Shown piece by piece: positions 1 through 7,804 of a DNA stretch of 35,150 nt. Below the pieces are notes generated by a model that was not told where the DNA came from, ran no database searches, and saw nothing but the letters and a program-made list of their open reading frames with translations. The translations under genes and the position numbers were made by a program. Each line of letters starts with the position of its first letter. The stretch's first letter is position 1. The DNA is from Prevotella sp. (GTDB taxonomy: Bacteria; Bacteroidota; Bacteroidia; Bacteroidales; Bacteroidaceae): positions 1-35,150 of the forward strand of contig JAFSNR010000144.1 of the NCBI GenBank assembly GCA_017443345.1. Direction: 5' to 3'.

Positions 1-11
1 ACCGATATTCA
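1..11 (-). CDS. Start of a gene running off the left edge
   Basis: An ATG on the minus strand at 11-9 opens a frame reading M-N-I-G before the window ends. A TAATTTTG -7 box lies on the same strand at 40-33, 21 bases upstream of the ATG. Nothing can be said about the product. The call rests only on the promoter-to-ATG geometry. Confidence 0.3.
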
Positions 12-265
12 TAATCTTGCTGTTTTTGGCTGCAAAATTACTCAGTTAGTTTCAAATCAAAAAATCAAAGAACGCTCTAGAACCCTTATTAACAAATGGA
101 TTTATATCAATTAATTAAAATTTATCGCACCACTAATAATTATGAAAACTCTGGTCTATCATAAGCATATTCTCTAAAAAAATGTTGTATTAATGGTGCA
201 AATTTACGTTTTTTGCAGCATTTTTGCTATCTTTGTGCCTTAGATTTATGATAGTTTGGAAGTTT
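12..265. other. AT-rich intergenic region with three candidate promoters
   Basis: No gene is visible here. Bacteroidota -7 boxes (TAnnTTTG) occur on the minus strand at 40-33 (TAATTTTG) and 206-199 (TAAATTTG), and on the plus strand at 228-235 (TATCTTTG). The last precedes the dehydrogenase remnant at 266. The minus-strand box at 206-199 has only an 11-codon frame downstream. Confidence 0.4.
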
Positions 266-403
266 ATGGATAAAATTGTATTGATAACAAGGGCAACAAG
301 CGGCATCGGACTGGCTTGTGCAAGGAAGTTTGCCGAGAACGGCGATAAGCTGATTCTTGCTACTCATCAGGCCAGTGGCAGTGTCATTGTTAGAAATTTC
401 TGA
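266..403 (+). pseudogene. Short-chain dehydrogenase/reductase remnant (N-terminus only)
   Basis: The 45-codon frame starts at an ATG 30 bases after a TATCTTTG box. Its first ~32 residues match the start of a classical NADP-binding Rossmann fold: a beta strand (KIVLIT), then TRATSGIG, then a helix with ACARKFAENG. In intact short-chain dehydrogenases the motif is TGxxxGIG; here the first Gly is Arg. After about residue 33 the similarity stops and the frame ends at TGA, with no Tyr-x-x-x-Lys catalytic motif. About 85% of a normal ~250-residue enzyme is missing, so this is a decayed 5' end and not a functional gene. Confidence 0.65.
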
Positions 404-442
404 ATAATCGTGTTGTCGGGTTTACAAAACGGGAATAATCTT

Positions 443-1279
443 TTAATAAGCATATATCAATCCATACTTCTCATGTAAGTGACGAAGCGTGCCATCTGAT
501 TTCATTTGGCGGATGGTGTTATTGACTATTTGTAGCAGATCGTCCTGACCCTTACGCATCAGCACACCGATTTCTCCGTGAGTAAAAGGCGTATGAAGGA
601 GCGGTGCAGCGAGGCGCGGGTTATTCTGAACGTACCATGGAGCCTCAGTGATTTCGGTAATCATCACGTCAGCATTACCCTCGGCCACTTGATTGGGTAT
701 TTCCTCGTTTTTCTGATAGACGATGATGGTAGCATGGGTAAGATTCGCCTTGGCGAATTTCTCATTTAGCCCACCGGGATTTACCATCACACGCACTTCT
801 GGCTTGTCTAAATCTGCCAGGGATTTGTAGCGGTCAGCTTCTGATGAGCGGCAAAGGATGGTCTTTCCATTAGCTAAATAGCCTTCACTCATCAGCATCG
901 TCTCCTTTCTCGTATCGGTAATCGTGATGCCACCGATGGCGAGGTCGAAGGTCTGCGGTTCTGTCAGTACATCAGCAGTCAACGTTGGCCATGAGGTTTG
1001 TACGAACTCAATGCCTACACCGATACGCTCGGCTATCTTCTTTGCCATCTCAATGCCGAAACCCCAGTAGTTGCCGTCGGCCTCACGGTACGAGAGAGGA
1101 CGATAGTCTCCCGTGGTTCCTACCAGCAACTTGCCTCGCTCAGTGATGCGTTGTATGGTGGGCTGTTGCGTGTCAACAACAGGGTTGTCATCACTGCTGG
1201 TGCAGCAAGTAGTGATGCCAGCGGTGCTAATGCAGAAGATGGCGACAAGCACCCAAATCCATGTTTTACTCTTTTTCAT
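443..1279 (-). CDS. Periplasmic solute-binding protein, cyclohexadienyl dehydratase (PheC)-like
   Basis: This 278-residue protein has an N-terminal membrane segment followed by CC, consistent with a lipoprotein signal or anchor. The rest is a full-length family 3 solute-binding fold. The sequence resembles the PheC/cyclohexadienyl dehydratase branch more than ordinary amino-acid binders: GTTGDYRPLSYR near the start, FVQTSWPTL, FDLAIGGITIT, then VMVNPGGLNEKFA and an acidic ADVMITEITEA stretch. PheC enzymes convert prephenate to phenylpyruvate in the periplasm and evolved from binding proteins, so the protein could be an enzyme or a binder; sequence alone does not settle this. No permease or ATPase genes are adjacent, which favours an enzyme or an orphan receptor. 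A TATCTTTG box on this strand lies at 1346-1339. Confidence 0.8.
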   Translation of the reverse strand: MKKSKTWIWVLVAIFCISTAGITTCCTSSDDNPVVDTQQPTIQRITERGKLLVGTTGDYRPLSYREADGNYWGFGIEMAKKIAERIGVGIEFVQTSWPTLTADVLTEPQTFDLAIGGITITDTRKETMLMSEGYLANGKTILCRSSEADRYKSLADLDKPEVRVMVNPGGLNEKFAKANLTHATIIVYQKNEEIPNQVAEGNADVMITEITEAPWYVQNNPRLAAPLLHTPFTHGEIGVLMRKGQDDLLQIVNNTIRQMKSDGTLRHLHEKYGLIYAY

Positions 1280-1338
1280 ACGTAGCAGACATCTTCTCTC
1301 TTGGCAATCTCGGTGACAATTGTTACTTCTTTTTGTCG

Positions 1339-1376
1339 CAAAGATAATGATAATTAGCGGATTTTTGCTATCTTTG
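1339..1376. promoter_or_regulatory. Divergent promoter pair
   Basis: TATCTTTG occurs on the minus strand at 1346-1339 and on the plus strand at 1369-1376, 22 bases apart. The minus box serves the PheC-like gene (start 1279). The plus box points at a short remnant frame at 1406. Confidence 0.6.
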
Positions 1377-1405
1377 TATCGAAATTTATAATATTTTAGT
1401 AAGAG

Positions 1406-1474
1406 ATGGCATACACAAGACGTTTCGGACAGTCAGACGATTTCCGTGCCCGTTACTCCGTCACCTCTATCTGA
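1406..1474 (+). pseudogene. Short frame behind a good promoter, probable gene remnant
   Basis: An ATG 29 bases after the plus-strand TATCTTTG box opens a 22-residue frame (beginning MAYTRRFGQSDDFRARYS) that ends at TGA. Another frame continues with YLNPFCSKSLQKKRG up to the tail of the convergent acyltransferase gene, which could mean a frameshifted fragment. I do not recognise the family. It may be a real small peptide, but a promoter with only a stub downstream fits decay better. Confidence 0.25.
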
Positions 1475-1523
1475 ATCCCTTCTGCTCCAAGTCCCTGCAA
1501 AAAAAGCGCGGCGTGGTCTATTC

Positions 1524-2780
1524 TCATTTTGCAGCAGGTTTGACCTCTGGTCGAGCCTGCTCACGCTCGGAAGAGCTGATGCGAGTATCACTCTTCTCTC
1601 GCTTAATCGCAGACTTGAACAATTTCTTTTTCAGCCACTCACGCACGGGCAAATCATAGAGGCAATAGGCTCCGTAGGCCACGAGGATGGAAAGGATGAA
1701 GATGCTGACAGCCACGAAGATGTGCTGTGCCAATGGAGCATCGGCATGACTGCGAGCCCACGACATCTGCATATAAATGAGAGGATAGTGAGTAATATAA
1801 ATGGGATAGCTGATCTCGCCCAGGAACTTGTTGATGGCCTCTGACTTGCCACCTTTGACGCTGCTGCCAGCACCCATTGCTACTATGAGCGGGAAGGCAA
1901 TAAGGATGCACAGCATCTCGTAGAGTCCGTTCGTCCATCGACCTTCGCCCATCGGTGTCAGTCCCATCCAGGGCATACACATCAGCACGATAATCATCAG
2001 CGAACACCACCAGAAGCCGCCTCCCACCTTGATGAGCCACTGCATGCGCGAGAGCAGCAGACCACAGAAGAAAGGATAGAGCAGACGGGTAAGACCTACC
2101 TGCAACTGGTCGGGCGTAGTGCTCCAACCGCCCACAACGGTATATGAGGCCCAATTTCTGATTTCAAGGAAACCGAAGAGGTCGATGTTCAGGCAAAGCA
2201 TTACCGTGAACGCCGCGAAGATGAAGACGCACACTCCTAAGGCAACCTTTCCGAGTCGGCGTATCACCAAGGCATAGAGGATATTGGCGATGTATTCCCA
2301 CTGTAGCGACCATGCGGGGCCGTTTAGCGGATTGGTCTCTGCCCAGCCCCGAATGTCCATCGTGTTAGGCAGGGGTATCATGGTGAAACACCAGAACATC
2401 GCCAGCATTACGAGCCAGGGCGAGGTTTCCTTAATCAACGGGAAGTCGGGACAGTCGCCATAATAGAACAAGATGGCTCCAAACAATGTGCCGAAGATGA
2501 CCATCGGGTGCAGACGAATGAGTCGCCGCTTGAAAAAACTCCATGTCGACATCTTATCCCAGCGGTCATCGTATGCATAGCCGATAACGAATCCGGACAG
2601 CACAAAGAAGAAATCTACAGCCAGATAGCCATGATTGATAGGCTGATTAGGGGCACCATGATAATAGGTCTCAAACAAGTGGTAGGACACCACCAGCATG
2701 GCAGCCACTCCGCGCAGTCCGTCGAGGATCTCGTAGCGCGGTTTTGAAGCGAGGTAAACGTTACTGTTGCTCATAAACAT
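1524..2780 (-). CDS. Acyltransferase family 3 membrane protein (OafA/YrhL-like)
   Basis: An integral membrane acyltransferase of about 418 residues. The start carries the family signature RYEILDGLRGVAAMLVVSYHLFE, with the conserved His in the first membrane helix, and DFFFVLSGFVIGYAYD follows. About ten hydrophobic helices come after, and the basic, charged C-terminus is probably cytoplasmic. Such proteins transfer acetyl or other acyl groups to surface sugars. The frame stays open to 2804, but the -7 box TACCTTTG lies at 2801-2794, inside that extension, so translation must begin at the ATG at 2780 or 2774. No sugar-assembly genes are adjacent, so the acceptor is unknown. Confidence 0.88.
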   Translation of the reverse strand: MFMSNSNVYLASKPRYEILDGLRGVAAMLVVSYHLFETYYHGAPNQPINHGYLAVDFFFVLSGFVIGYAYDDRWDKMSTWSFFKRRLIRLHPMVIFGTLFGAILFYYGDCPDFPLIKETSPWLVMLAMFWCFTMIPLPNTMDIRGWAETNPLNGPAWSLQWEYIANILYALVIRRLGKVALGVCVFIFAAFTVMLCLNIDLFGFLEIRNWASYTVVGGWSTTPDQLQVGLTRLLYPFFCGLLLSRMQWLIKVGGGFWWCSLMIIVLMCMPWMGLTPMGEGRWTNGLYEMLCILIAFPLIVAMGAGSSVKGGKSEAINKFLGEISYPIYITHYPLIYMQMSWARSHADAPLAQHIFVAVSIFILSILVAYGAYCLYDLPVREWLKKKLFKSAIKREKSDTRISSSEREQARPEVKPAAK

Positions 2781-2793
2781 TTTATTTTGGGTG

Positions 2794-2857
2794 CAAAGGT
2801 ACAAAGAAAAATTGTTAGGTTTTTGTGCTATTGTTTGAAAATATTGTCGTATATTTG
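2794..2857. promoter_or_regulatory. Divergent promoters for acyltransferase and AraC-type gene
   Basis: A minus-strand TACCTTTG at 2801-2794 and a plus-strand TATATTTG at 2850-2857 face away from each other. The plus box has a TTG element at 2831-2833, roughly the spacing usual for Bacteroidota -33/-7 promoters. The AraC-type protein may control this shared region; that is inference. Confidence 0.6.
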
Positions 2858-2862
2858 CAGTC

Positions 2863-3252
2863 GTGAAGAATTTTATCCATTTCGACCATGTTTGCCTGAA
2901 GCCATCAGAGCAGATTGGAAGGCTAAAGGATACTGATGCTCAGCGACGGCTGAAACAAATTGAGATCTATATCAGTTGCAACTACAAGCGCGACATCTCC
3001 ATCGATGACCTTGCTCAGCATGTAGGCATGAACCGCTCGTCACTCTGTACCTTCTTCAAGCATCATTCGGGCCAAACCATCATTACCTATCTCAATGAGC
3101 ATCGCCTTTCGGTAGCCTGCAATCTGCTCCGTCATTCATTACTGAGCATCCAACAGGTATGCTACGAAAGCGGATTCAACGACGTTCCCCATTTTTGTCG
3201 TATTTTCAAACGCAATTTCGGCGTAACGCCAAAGGAGTATCGCGGATTATAA
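2863..3252 (+). CDS. Short AraC-family DNA-binding protein (HTH domain only)
   Basis: The 129-residue protein is essentially one AraC/XylS DNA-binding domain. A first helix-turn-helix (ISIDDLAQHVGMNRSSLCTFFKHHSG) and a second (SIQQVCYESGFNDVPHFCRIFKRNFGVTPKEYR) end in the standard PxxYR signature. The ~150-residue ligand or dimerisation domain usual for the family is absent. The GTG start lies 5 bases after the TATATTTG box, so the mRNA would be almost leaderless. Either this is a genuine minimal regulator, or a deletion fused a promoter to the 3' half of a longer gene. It is divergent from the acyltransferase gene. Confidence 0.75.
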   Translation: MKNFIHFDHVCLKPSEQIGRLKDTDAQRRLKQIEIYISCNYKRDISIDDLAQHVGMNRSSLCTFFKHHSGQTIITYLNEHRLSVACNLLRHSLLSIQQVCYESGFNDVPHFCRIFKRNFGVTPKEYRGL

Positions 3253-3545
3253 TTAGGTCAGTAGTGCTCATTGATAATTCTTTACATATTATGATCTTTT
3301 CTTGAGGCTCTCTGGATTTGATGCCTGAGGGCTCCTTATCGTCTACCTGAGGGTTTTCAGTAGTCCGCCCAGGCCTCCCTCCATGTCCGCCCAAGCCTCC
3401 CTTTCAGTCTGCCCATGATGTGCATATCTTTCTTTCTTTCATCTTTCATAAAGCTTTTCGGGGTAGGGGTATGAAAAATCTTTAGTATAATCTCAGAAGA
3501 CATTTAATTACGAGACATCGATGTCCTTGGTGTCCTTTTTTGATT
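3253..3545. other. Intergenic region with a short 22-bp tandem repeat
   Basis: There is no credible gene here. Two and a half imperfect 22-base units (TCCGCCCAGGCCTCCCTCCA-type) lie at 3364-3385, 3386-3407 and 3408-3417. A 12-base perfect palindrome, GACATCGATGTC, lies at 3514-3525 near the end of the DUF3089 gene, with a T6 run at 3535-3540. The 3' ends of the plus-strand AraC gene and the minus-strand DUF3089 gene converge here, so some of this may serve as transcription termination. Confidence 0.4.
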
Positions 3546-4526
3546 TTAGTGTTTCTTTTTCCATTCCCTCGTCCTGACGGCGATGTTTTTGGCCAGGCAC
3601 TCGCTGTAGAGCCACGGCTCGCAACTATGGATGTCGCCCACGTTGAGGAAGCCGCGGAACGGGGGATATTCCGATGCGCTGTAGTTGGTGGCCACGAGGA
3701 CGTGATGCTCGGGCGAGACGGTGATGGTGATGGTGTCGTGGAGCGTGGCGGGCGTGGCATCGGTGCGCCAGTTCACTGGGTTGATGCAGATGTCAGAGCC
3801 GGCAATGAGGGGCAGCACATACTTCACGTCCTTCACCGTGTTGTAGCAGATGGTGACGCCCGTGTCGGTCTCGCCCTCTGCGGGACGGATGTGGCTGCAC
3901 GCGGACATGTCGGCCTTGGTCACCTTGTAGCCCAGGACGTAGGCGGCGGCCAGCTGGCTATAGGTATCGTCGTCGATGTGCTTCAGCAGTTCAACCACGG
4001 CCAGACCGCCCTGACTGAAACCTGCGATGATGAGCGGTCGCGACTGGTCACGCTGTGCCTGGAAGAGATCGAAGGCCTTGCGAACATCGTCCATCGACAG
4101 CCGGGTGCGTTGATAGACGGTGTCCTCATTGTTGGTCATAAACGCCTGGATGGTCGTGTGGCGGTAGAAGGGTGCGAAGAACCGGTTGCCGGGCGACATA
4201 TAGGCCGCTACCTTCTTCATCTCCAGGTCGGCCATGTGGGCGCGGTGCTCGGGATTCCACACGTCGGCGTAGTGGCACATCTTGCCGTCTGCCGTCTTCC
4301 AGTCGTCCTCCCACGTAGAGACGACGTAGAACACGTCGGCTCCCGTGCCATTCGCGTCACCGTCTTCCATAATCCACATAGTCGGATCGCTATAGTCGGG
4401 TGCCTTCGGTATGTACCCAGCCGTCTGCTCCGACAGATTATTGTCGTTCACCGTACATGATGCATACGCCGCCGTGCCGCAGATAGTCAGGATGGCAGCG
4501 AGCACCCAGTTAAACATCTTTTTCAT
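3546..4526 (-). CDS. DUF3089 alpha/beta-hydrolase lipoprotein
   Basis: A 326-residue protein with a signal peptide ending YASC at residue 24, so probably lipid-anchored. The body matches the DUF3089 family of predicted serine hydrolases. It has an N-terminal ADVFYVVSTWEDDW region, then the nucleophile elbow GFSQGG (Ser), with LIIAGFSQGGLAVVELL in the usual strand-turn-helix layout. A C-terminal SPEHHVL segment could hold the catalytic His. The substrate is unknown; an esterase or lipase role in the periplasm or outer membrane is inferred from the fold. It is the last gene of a minus-strand operon after the decarboxylase-like gene and a possible 52-codon frame. Confidence 0.8.
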   Translation of the reverse strand: MKKMFNWVLAAILTICGTAAYASCTVNDNNLSEQTAGYIPKAPDYSDPTMWIMEDGDANGTGADVFYVVSTWEDDWKTADGKMCHYADVWNPEHRAHMADLEMKKVAAYMSPGNRFFAPFYRHTTIQAFMTNNEDTVYQRTRLSMDDVRKAFDLFQAQRDQSRPLIIAGFSQGGLAVVELLKHIDDDTYSQLAAAYVLGYKVTKADMSACSHIRPAEGETDTGVTICYNTVKDVKYVLPLIAGSDICINPVNWRTDATPATLHDTITITVSPEHHVLVATNYSASEYPPFRGFLNVGDIHSCEPWLYSECLAKNIAVRTREWKKKH

Positions 4527-4536
4527 TATAGAAGAA

Positions 4537-4695
4537 TTACATTTTAATCTTGAGTCGGTCGCCTATAAAAAGGTTTATCGCAGTCTTCAGTTTCTTTCTC
4601 TGAAGGAACGGCAAATTGATATGTACGGCCCTCGGCTGCAGACAGATGGCCTTTGCTGCCATAATCTGGGAGACACGTTTCATCTTCTCTTTCAT
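4537..4695 (-). CDS. Possible small basic protein (52 aa)
   Basis: Between the decarboxylase-like gene (stop at 4722) and the lipoprotein gene (ATG at 4526) is a 52-codon frame starting ATG AAA GAG AAG ATG. Its codons mostly end in G or C, as in the flanking genes, while the competing frames here use rarer codons. The product is basic (for example LQRKKLKTAI and GDRLKIKM) with no recognised domain. The gaps of 26 bases upstream and 10 bases downstream fit a cotranscribed gene. It may be a real small protein or a fragment of something longer. Confidence 0.4.
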   Translation of the reverse strand: MKEKMKRVSQIMAAKAICLQPRAVHINLPFLQRKKLKTAINLFIGDRLKIKM

Positions 4696-4721
4696 TTAAA
4701 AGTTTTTCCATATAAAAGTGG

Positions 4722-5915
4722 TTACAGATTACATAATTCAGCCACAAAGGTATTGATGGCCTCCTCTGTGAAATGCTGCATCACCACCACGTGGGCCAGC
4801 TTGCCTCCGAAACGTGTATCCTCGTTCTGTGCCAGCTGGTACTTGTGGGCCAGGTCAGCCGACGGGCACCGCATGAAAACTGTGTTGCTGTATTCGTTCA
4901 CCCATGCGGGATAGCCAGCCTTGTCTAGCTGCTGCTTCAGATAGGCTGTCAGCTCCATGATGCGACGTGCCTGGCGTGTCCACCCTTCGGCACCCACCTT
5001 CTGAACCACCCACCAGAACTTGAGCGGCTGGATAGGGTCGCGCGAACAGTTGATCATGCGCATGTTCTTATTCAGATAAGGTACGTCGAAGTCTGACTGG
5101 TTGTCGTATACCTCACGCGTGCAGATGAAGAGTCCGCACGGCGAGTCGATGCCGAAGAACTTGTGGCCACTGACGGCAATCGACTCAAAACCCATCTTCT
5201 TGCTGCTCACCAGATGGCGGTGCTCCGTAAAGGGCAGGTAGCCGCCAAAGAGTGCAGCATCGACATGGCGGTAGACGGCAGGCAACTTGGGGTGACGCTG
5301 TAGCACGTCGTTCAGAGCTGGCATATCATCGATAGCCCCCTTGAAGGTAGACCCGCAGGCATAGACGACGAGTGCCGGGCGCTTTGTGTCGAGTGCCCGT
5401 TCCAGTTCCTCGGGTATCATGCGCCCCATGGTGTCACTCTTCACCAGTCGCACGTCCAGGTTCTGCAGGTGAGCCAGTCGCATGTTCGAGTAGTGGGCCT
5501 CGTCGCTCACATAGAGGATAGGCGCCTGTCCCGTCCGATGCTTCAGGTAGTTGGCACCGAAGTAGATGCCGTGGTTGTTGCCGTCGGAGCCGCTATGGGT
5601 GATGAGTCCCCATCGGTTGTTGTCGTCGAAGTCGTAGAGTGGGGCGAAATACTCGATGACCTCGCGTTCGAACACTTGCGACGACACCTCCCAAGGCGTG
5701 TCGGTAAACGGGTCGCCGGCATTATTCAGGTTCATCAGGTTGATGCCTGCAGCATAGTACCACTCATAGAAATCGCGTAGCGGAGAGACCTCGTTAAATG
5801 GGTATCCGAAATACTTGGGCAGTGTCTCTCGCCATATCGTTGTCCATTCGTCCAGTTTATTGTATCCAGAGCTGGGCGTTTCCCTCCGATAGATTATGAA
5901 TTTGTCTTTTTGCAT
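4722..5915 (-). CDS. PLP-dependent group II decarboxylase, histidine decarboxylase-like
   Basis: A 397-residue cytosolic enzyme of the bacterial PLP-dependent histidine decarboxylase type. Visible features are THSGSDGNNHGIYFG (cofactor phosphate region), SDEAHYS with the ring-stacking His at about 141, HVDAALFGG with the Asp at about 219 that pairs with the pyridine nitrogen, and VSGHKFFGIDSPCG with the Schiff-base Lys at about 252. The length fits the family. The substrate could be histidine or another amino acid. The start is set at 5915 because a TAATTTTG box lies at 5944-5937, inside the longer open frame. It heads an operon with a small ORF and the DUF3089 lipoprotein. Confidence 0.8.
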   Translation of the reverse strand: MQKDKFIIYRRETPSSGYNKLDEWTTIWRETLPKYFGYPFNEVSPLRDFYEWYYAAGINLMNLNNAGDPFTDTPWEVSSQVFEREVIEYFAPLYDFDDNNRWGLITHSGSDGNNHGIYFGANYLKHRTGQAPILYVSDEAHYSNMRLAHLQNLDVRLVKSDTMGRMIPEELERALDTKRPALVVYACGSTFKGAIDDMPALNDVLQRHPKLPAVYRHVDAALFGGYLPFTEHRHLVSSKKMGFESIAVSGHKFFGIDSPCGLFICTREVYDNQSDFDVPYLNKNMRMINCSRDPIQPLKFWWVVQKVGAEGWTRQARRIMELTAYLKQQLDKAGYPAWVNEYSNTVFMRCPSADLAHKYQLAQNEDTRFGGKLAHVVVMQHFTEEAINTFVAELCNL

Positions 5916-5936
5916 AAATACATTTAAATTTGCGTA

Positions 5937-5974
5937 CAAAATTAGCAAGAAATGCTGAATTATTGTTATCTTTG
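5937..5974. promoter_or_regulatory. Divergent promoters at 5.95 kb
   Basis: A minus-strand TAATTTTG at 5944-5937 serves the decarboxylase-like gene. A plus-strand TATCTTTG at 5967-5974 serves the lipoprotein gene at 6087. The plus leader of about 105 bases contains a 19-codon frame (6015-6074, starting MDKEALTKS) that could be an upstream ORF or a gene scrap. Confidence 0.6.
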
Positions 5975-6086
5975 CAGAGTATTTTGAGAATATTTAGGAT
6001 TTCCCCGTGCATCGATGGACAAAGAGGCACTTACGAAGTCACTCTACTTTGCACCCGTGAATAATAAACTATAAGCCAAATTGATT

Positions 6087-7028
6087 ATGAGAAAGAGTAT
6101 TTTGATGATTGCTGCGACGATGATGCTTATGGCATGTGGAGGTATGAAGGCGCAGGGTGAAAGCCTTAACGTTGACTCTGACAGCATAACCGAACGACAG
6201 CAGTACCGTTTTGAATGTCAGTTCATCAAGGCTGATAATGAAAACTATGACAGCATTGTTGTGAAAGGATTTAAAGATGGCAAAGTCGCCTTTGAATGTC
6301 ACCACGAACTCGTGGACTATGTGAGTCCTGAAACAGCGGCAGATATGACATGGATATACGATTCTGTGGACATCAACTTCGACGGCATCCCCGACTTGCA
6401 GATTTTCCGTGGGTACTATACCAGGGGACAGGTTGCTGCATTGTATGCCGGCTATGTCTGGACGCCCGAGCAGAAGTTTGAGGAGGTGGAAGAGTGGAAG
6501 GATTTGTTCAATCCTGAGGTTCACCCGGAAGACAAGACCGTCACAGCCAACTATCGCAGCGATGCCAACGAAAGAACGTACGATACCTACAATTGGACTG
6601 ATGGCAACAAACTTGAACTTACCAACACCCGTAAAGAACCATTCTTTGGTGACGTTTCTCAGGAGGAAGAGATGGAAACCGCTAAGGCCTTCGTAAAGCA
6701 GTTCTATGAAGAATGGGACAAGAAGGATCTGCTTGACTATGGCTATGTTAAACAGTACATTACCACCAGTCTCCTGAAATACTTGGCCGATGCGTATGAC
6801 TACGACTGTGAGGGTGAGTGCCTGGCAACTTGGAAGTTCTTCTATGAGGGTGGTGGCGATGTCGGTGAGTTGAAGTCACGCCAGATAACGGCTCGTGACG
6901 AGAATCATGTCCTTGTTGAAAACAAGTATGTCAACTATGAGTATGATGTGCTTCTTACTTTGATAAAGGATGGTGATACCTTCAAGATTGAAAGTCTGAA
7001 GCAAGAAAGATCTGAGTATATTCAATAA
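6087..7028 (+). CDS. Lipoprotein with XAC2610-like and NTF2-like regions
   Basis: A 313-residue protein with a clear lipoprotein signal (MRKSILMIAATMMLMAC, lipid Cys at 17). The middle carries YDSVDINFDGIPDLQIFRG, the Asp-rich pattern found in XAC2610-type and calcium-loop beta proteins. The C-terminal ~115 residues, from ETAKAFVKQFYEEWDKKDL, resemble an NTF2/DUF3828-like cone fold. The function is unknown; it is probably an envelope protein. It is followed after 11 bases by another exported protein, so the two are likely cotranscribed. The ATG at 6087 is chosen over the TTG at 6081 because it begins the signal peptide. Confidence 0.75.
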   Translation: MRKSILMIAATMMLMACGGMKAQGESLNVDSDSITERQQYRFECQFIKADNENYDSIVVKGFKDGKVAFECHHELVDYVSPETAADMTWIYDSVDINFDGIPDLQIFRGYYTRGQVAALYAGYVWTPEQKFEEVEEWKDLFNPEVHPEDKTVTANYRSDANERTYDTYNWTDGNKLELTNTRKEPFFGDVSQEEEMETAKAFVKQFYEEWDKKDLLDYGYVKQYITTSLLKYLADAYDYDCEGECLATWKFFYEGGGDVGELKSRQITARDENHVLVENKYVNYEYDVLLTLIKDGDTFKIESLKQERSEYIQ

Positions 7029-7039
7029 TCGATATAAAT

Positions 7040-7654
7040 ATGAAAAGACTATCATTAGCAATCTTTTTTGCCTGCTGTATGCTGGCCGTAGCCGCACAGG
7101 AAGATGGCTTCCGTGTGAATTATCAGGGTGCAAAACCTACTATCAAGGACTTCTCCAAGGCTTATATTTCATCGTTACTTAATCCCGAAGACGAAGAGCC
7201 TGAAGGCGATGGGTTGTATATGTACGAAAGCATACAGAAGGCCATGGTATGTCAAGAAAAGGGGCAACCGCTTGAAAAAGACAAAACACTCACTATCGAC
7301 TTGAAAAACGGCTTTCTCGTCTATGAGGAGAAAGACGATTATTACGTAAATAGGATTGAGATGTGCTACTGGAACGAGGCTGACGGCAAACACAAGCTCT
7401 TTGCTTGTAGCCGATGGAGTTTCGAGAACGGGAAGGCTATCCTCGGACAATACGACGGTCTTAGTTTCTACCGCTACGATAATGCCACGAAGAAAATGAG
7501 CAGATGTAACACGCCTGGCTTCGATGTGGAATATCTTAATAAATCCTATGCTCTGCCACGAACGGGCAAGGATATCACCGTCACGACGTGGGAAGACAAC
7601 GGAAAGAAGACGCAGAAGATGCTGAAGTGGAACGGGCACAGATTCAGCTATTGA
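7040..7654 (+). CDS. Exported hypothetical protein
   Basis: A 204-residue protein with a cleavable signal peptide (MKRLSLAIFFACCMLAVAAQ). The mature part is mixed-charge, rich in Tyr, Lys and Asp, with repeated short beta-like stretches (LTIDLKNGFLVYEEKDDYYVN; ITVTTWEDNGKKTQKM). I recognise no family. It starts 11 bases after the stop of the lipoprotein gene, so the two may work together in the envelope. Confidence 0.65.
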   Translation: MKRLSLAIFFACCMLAVAAQEDGFRVNYQGAKPTIKDFSKAYISSLLNPEDEEPEGDGLYMYESIQKAMVCQEKGQPLEKDKTLTIDLKNGFLVYEEKDDYYVNRIEMCYWNEADGKHKLFACSRWSFENGKAILGQYDGLSFYRYDNATKKMSRCNTPGFDVEYLNKSYALPRTGKDITVTTWEDNGKKTQKMLKWNGHRFSY

Positions 7655-7736
7655 ACGTTCTGACTACCTAATTATGATTAATCGATTTTGCAGGCTGTTC
7701 CGGTGGGATGGCTAATAAATACCCGACTTTTGAGTA

Positions 7737-7767
7737 TTGCACAGTTCCTGAAATCGCCGTACCTTTG
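7737..7767 (+). promoter_or_regulatory. Promoter of flavodoxin gene
   Basis: A TTG element at 7737-7739 and a TACCTTTG box at 7760-7767, 20 bases apart, match the Bacteroidota promoter pattern. The transcript would carry a ~35-base AT-rich leader before the flavodoxin ATG at 7805. The rest of the 7655-7804 gap shows nothing else. Confidence 0.7.
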
Positions 7768-7804
7768 CAGCGTGATTTTTTTAGCCATTAAAATATAAAA
7801 TAGA

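Noticed and set aside
3514-3525. Palindrome GACATCGATGTC as a terminator
   Set aside because: The 12-base dyad would have to fold with almost no loop, and the nearest T run starts 10 bases later; too weak to call.
3540-4460. 306-codon plus-strand frame opposite the DUF3089 gene
   Set aside because: Shadow of the minus-strand gene, which has a signal peptide and a GFSQGG motif; the plus frame has none.
5916-5948. Upstream start for the decarboxylase-like gene
   Set aside because: The TAATTTTG box at 5944-5937 overlaps the extension; the ATG at 5915 is the first start downstream.
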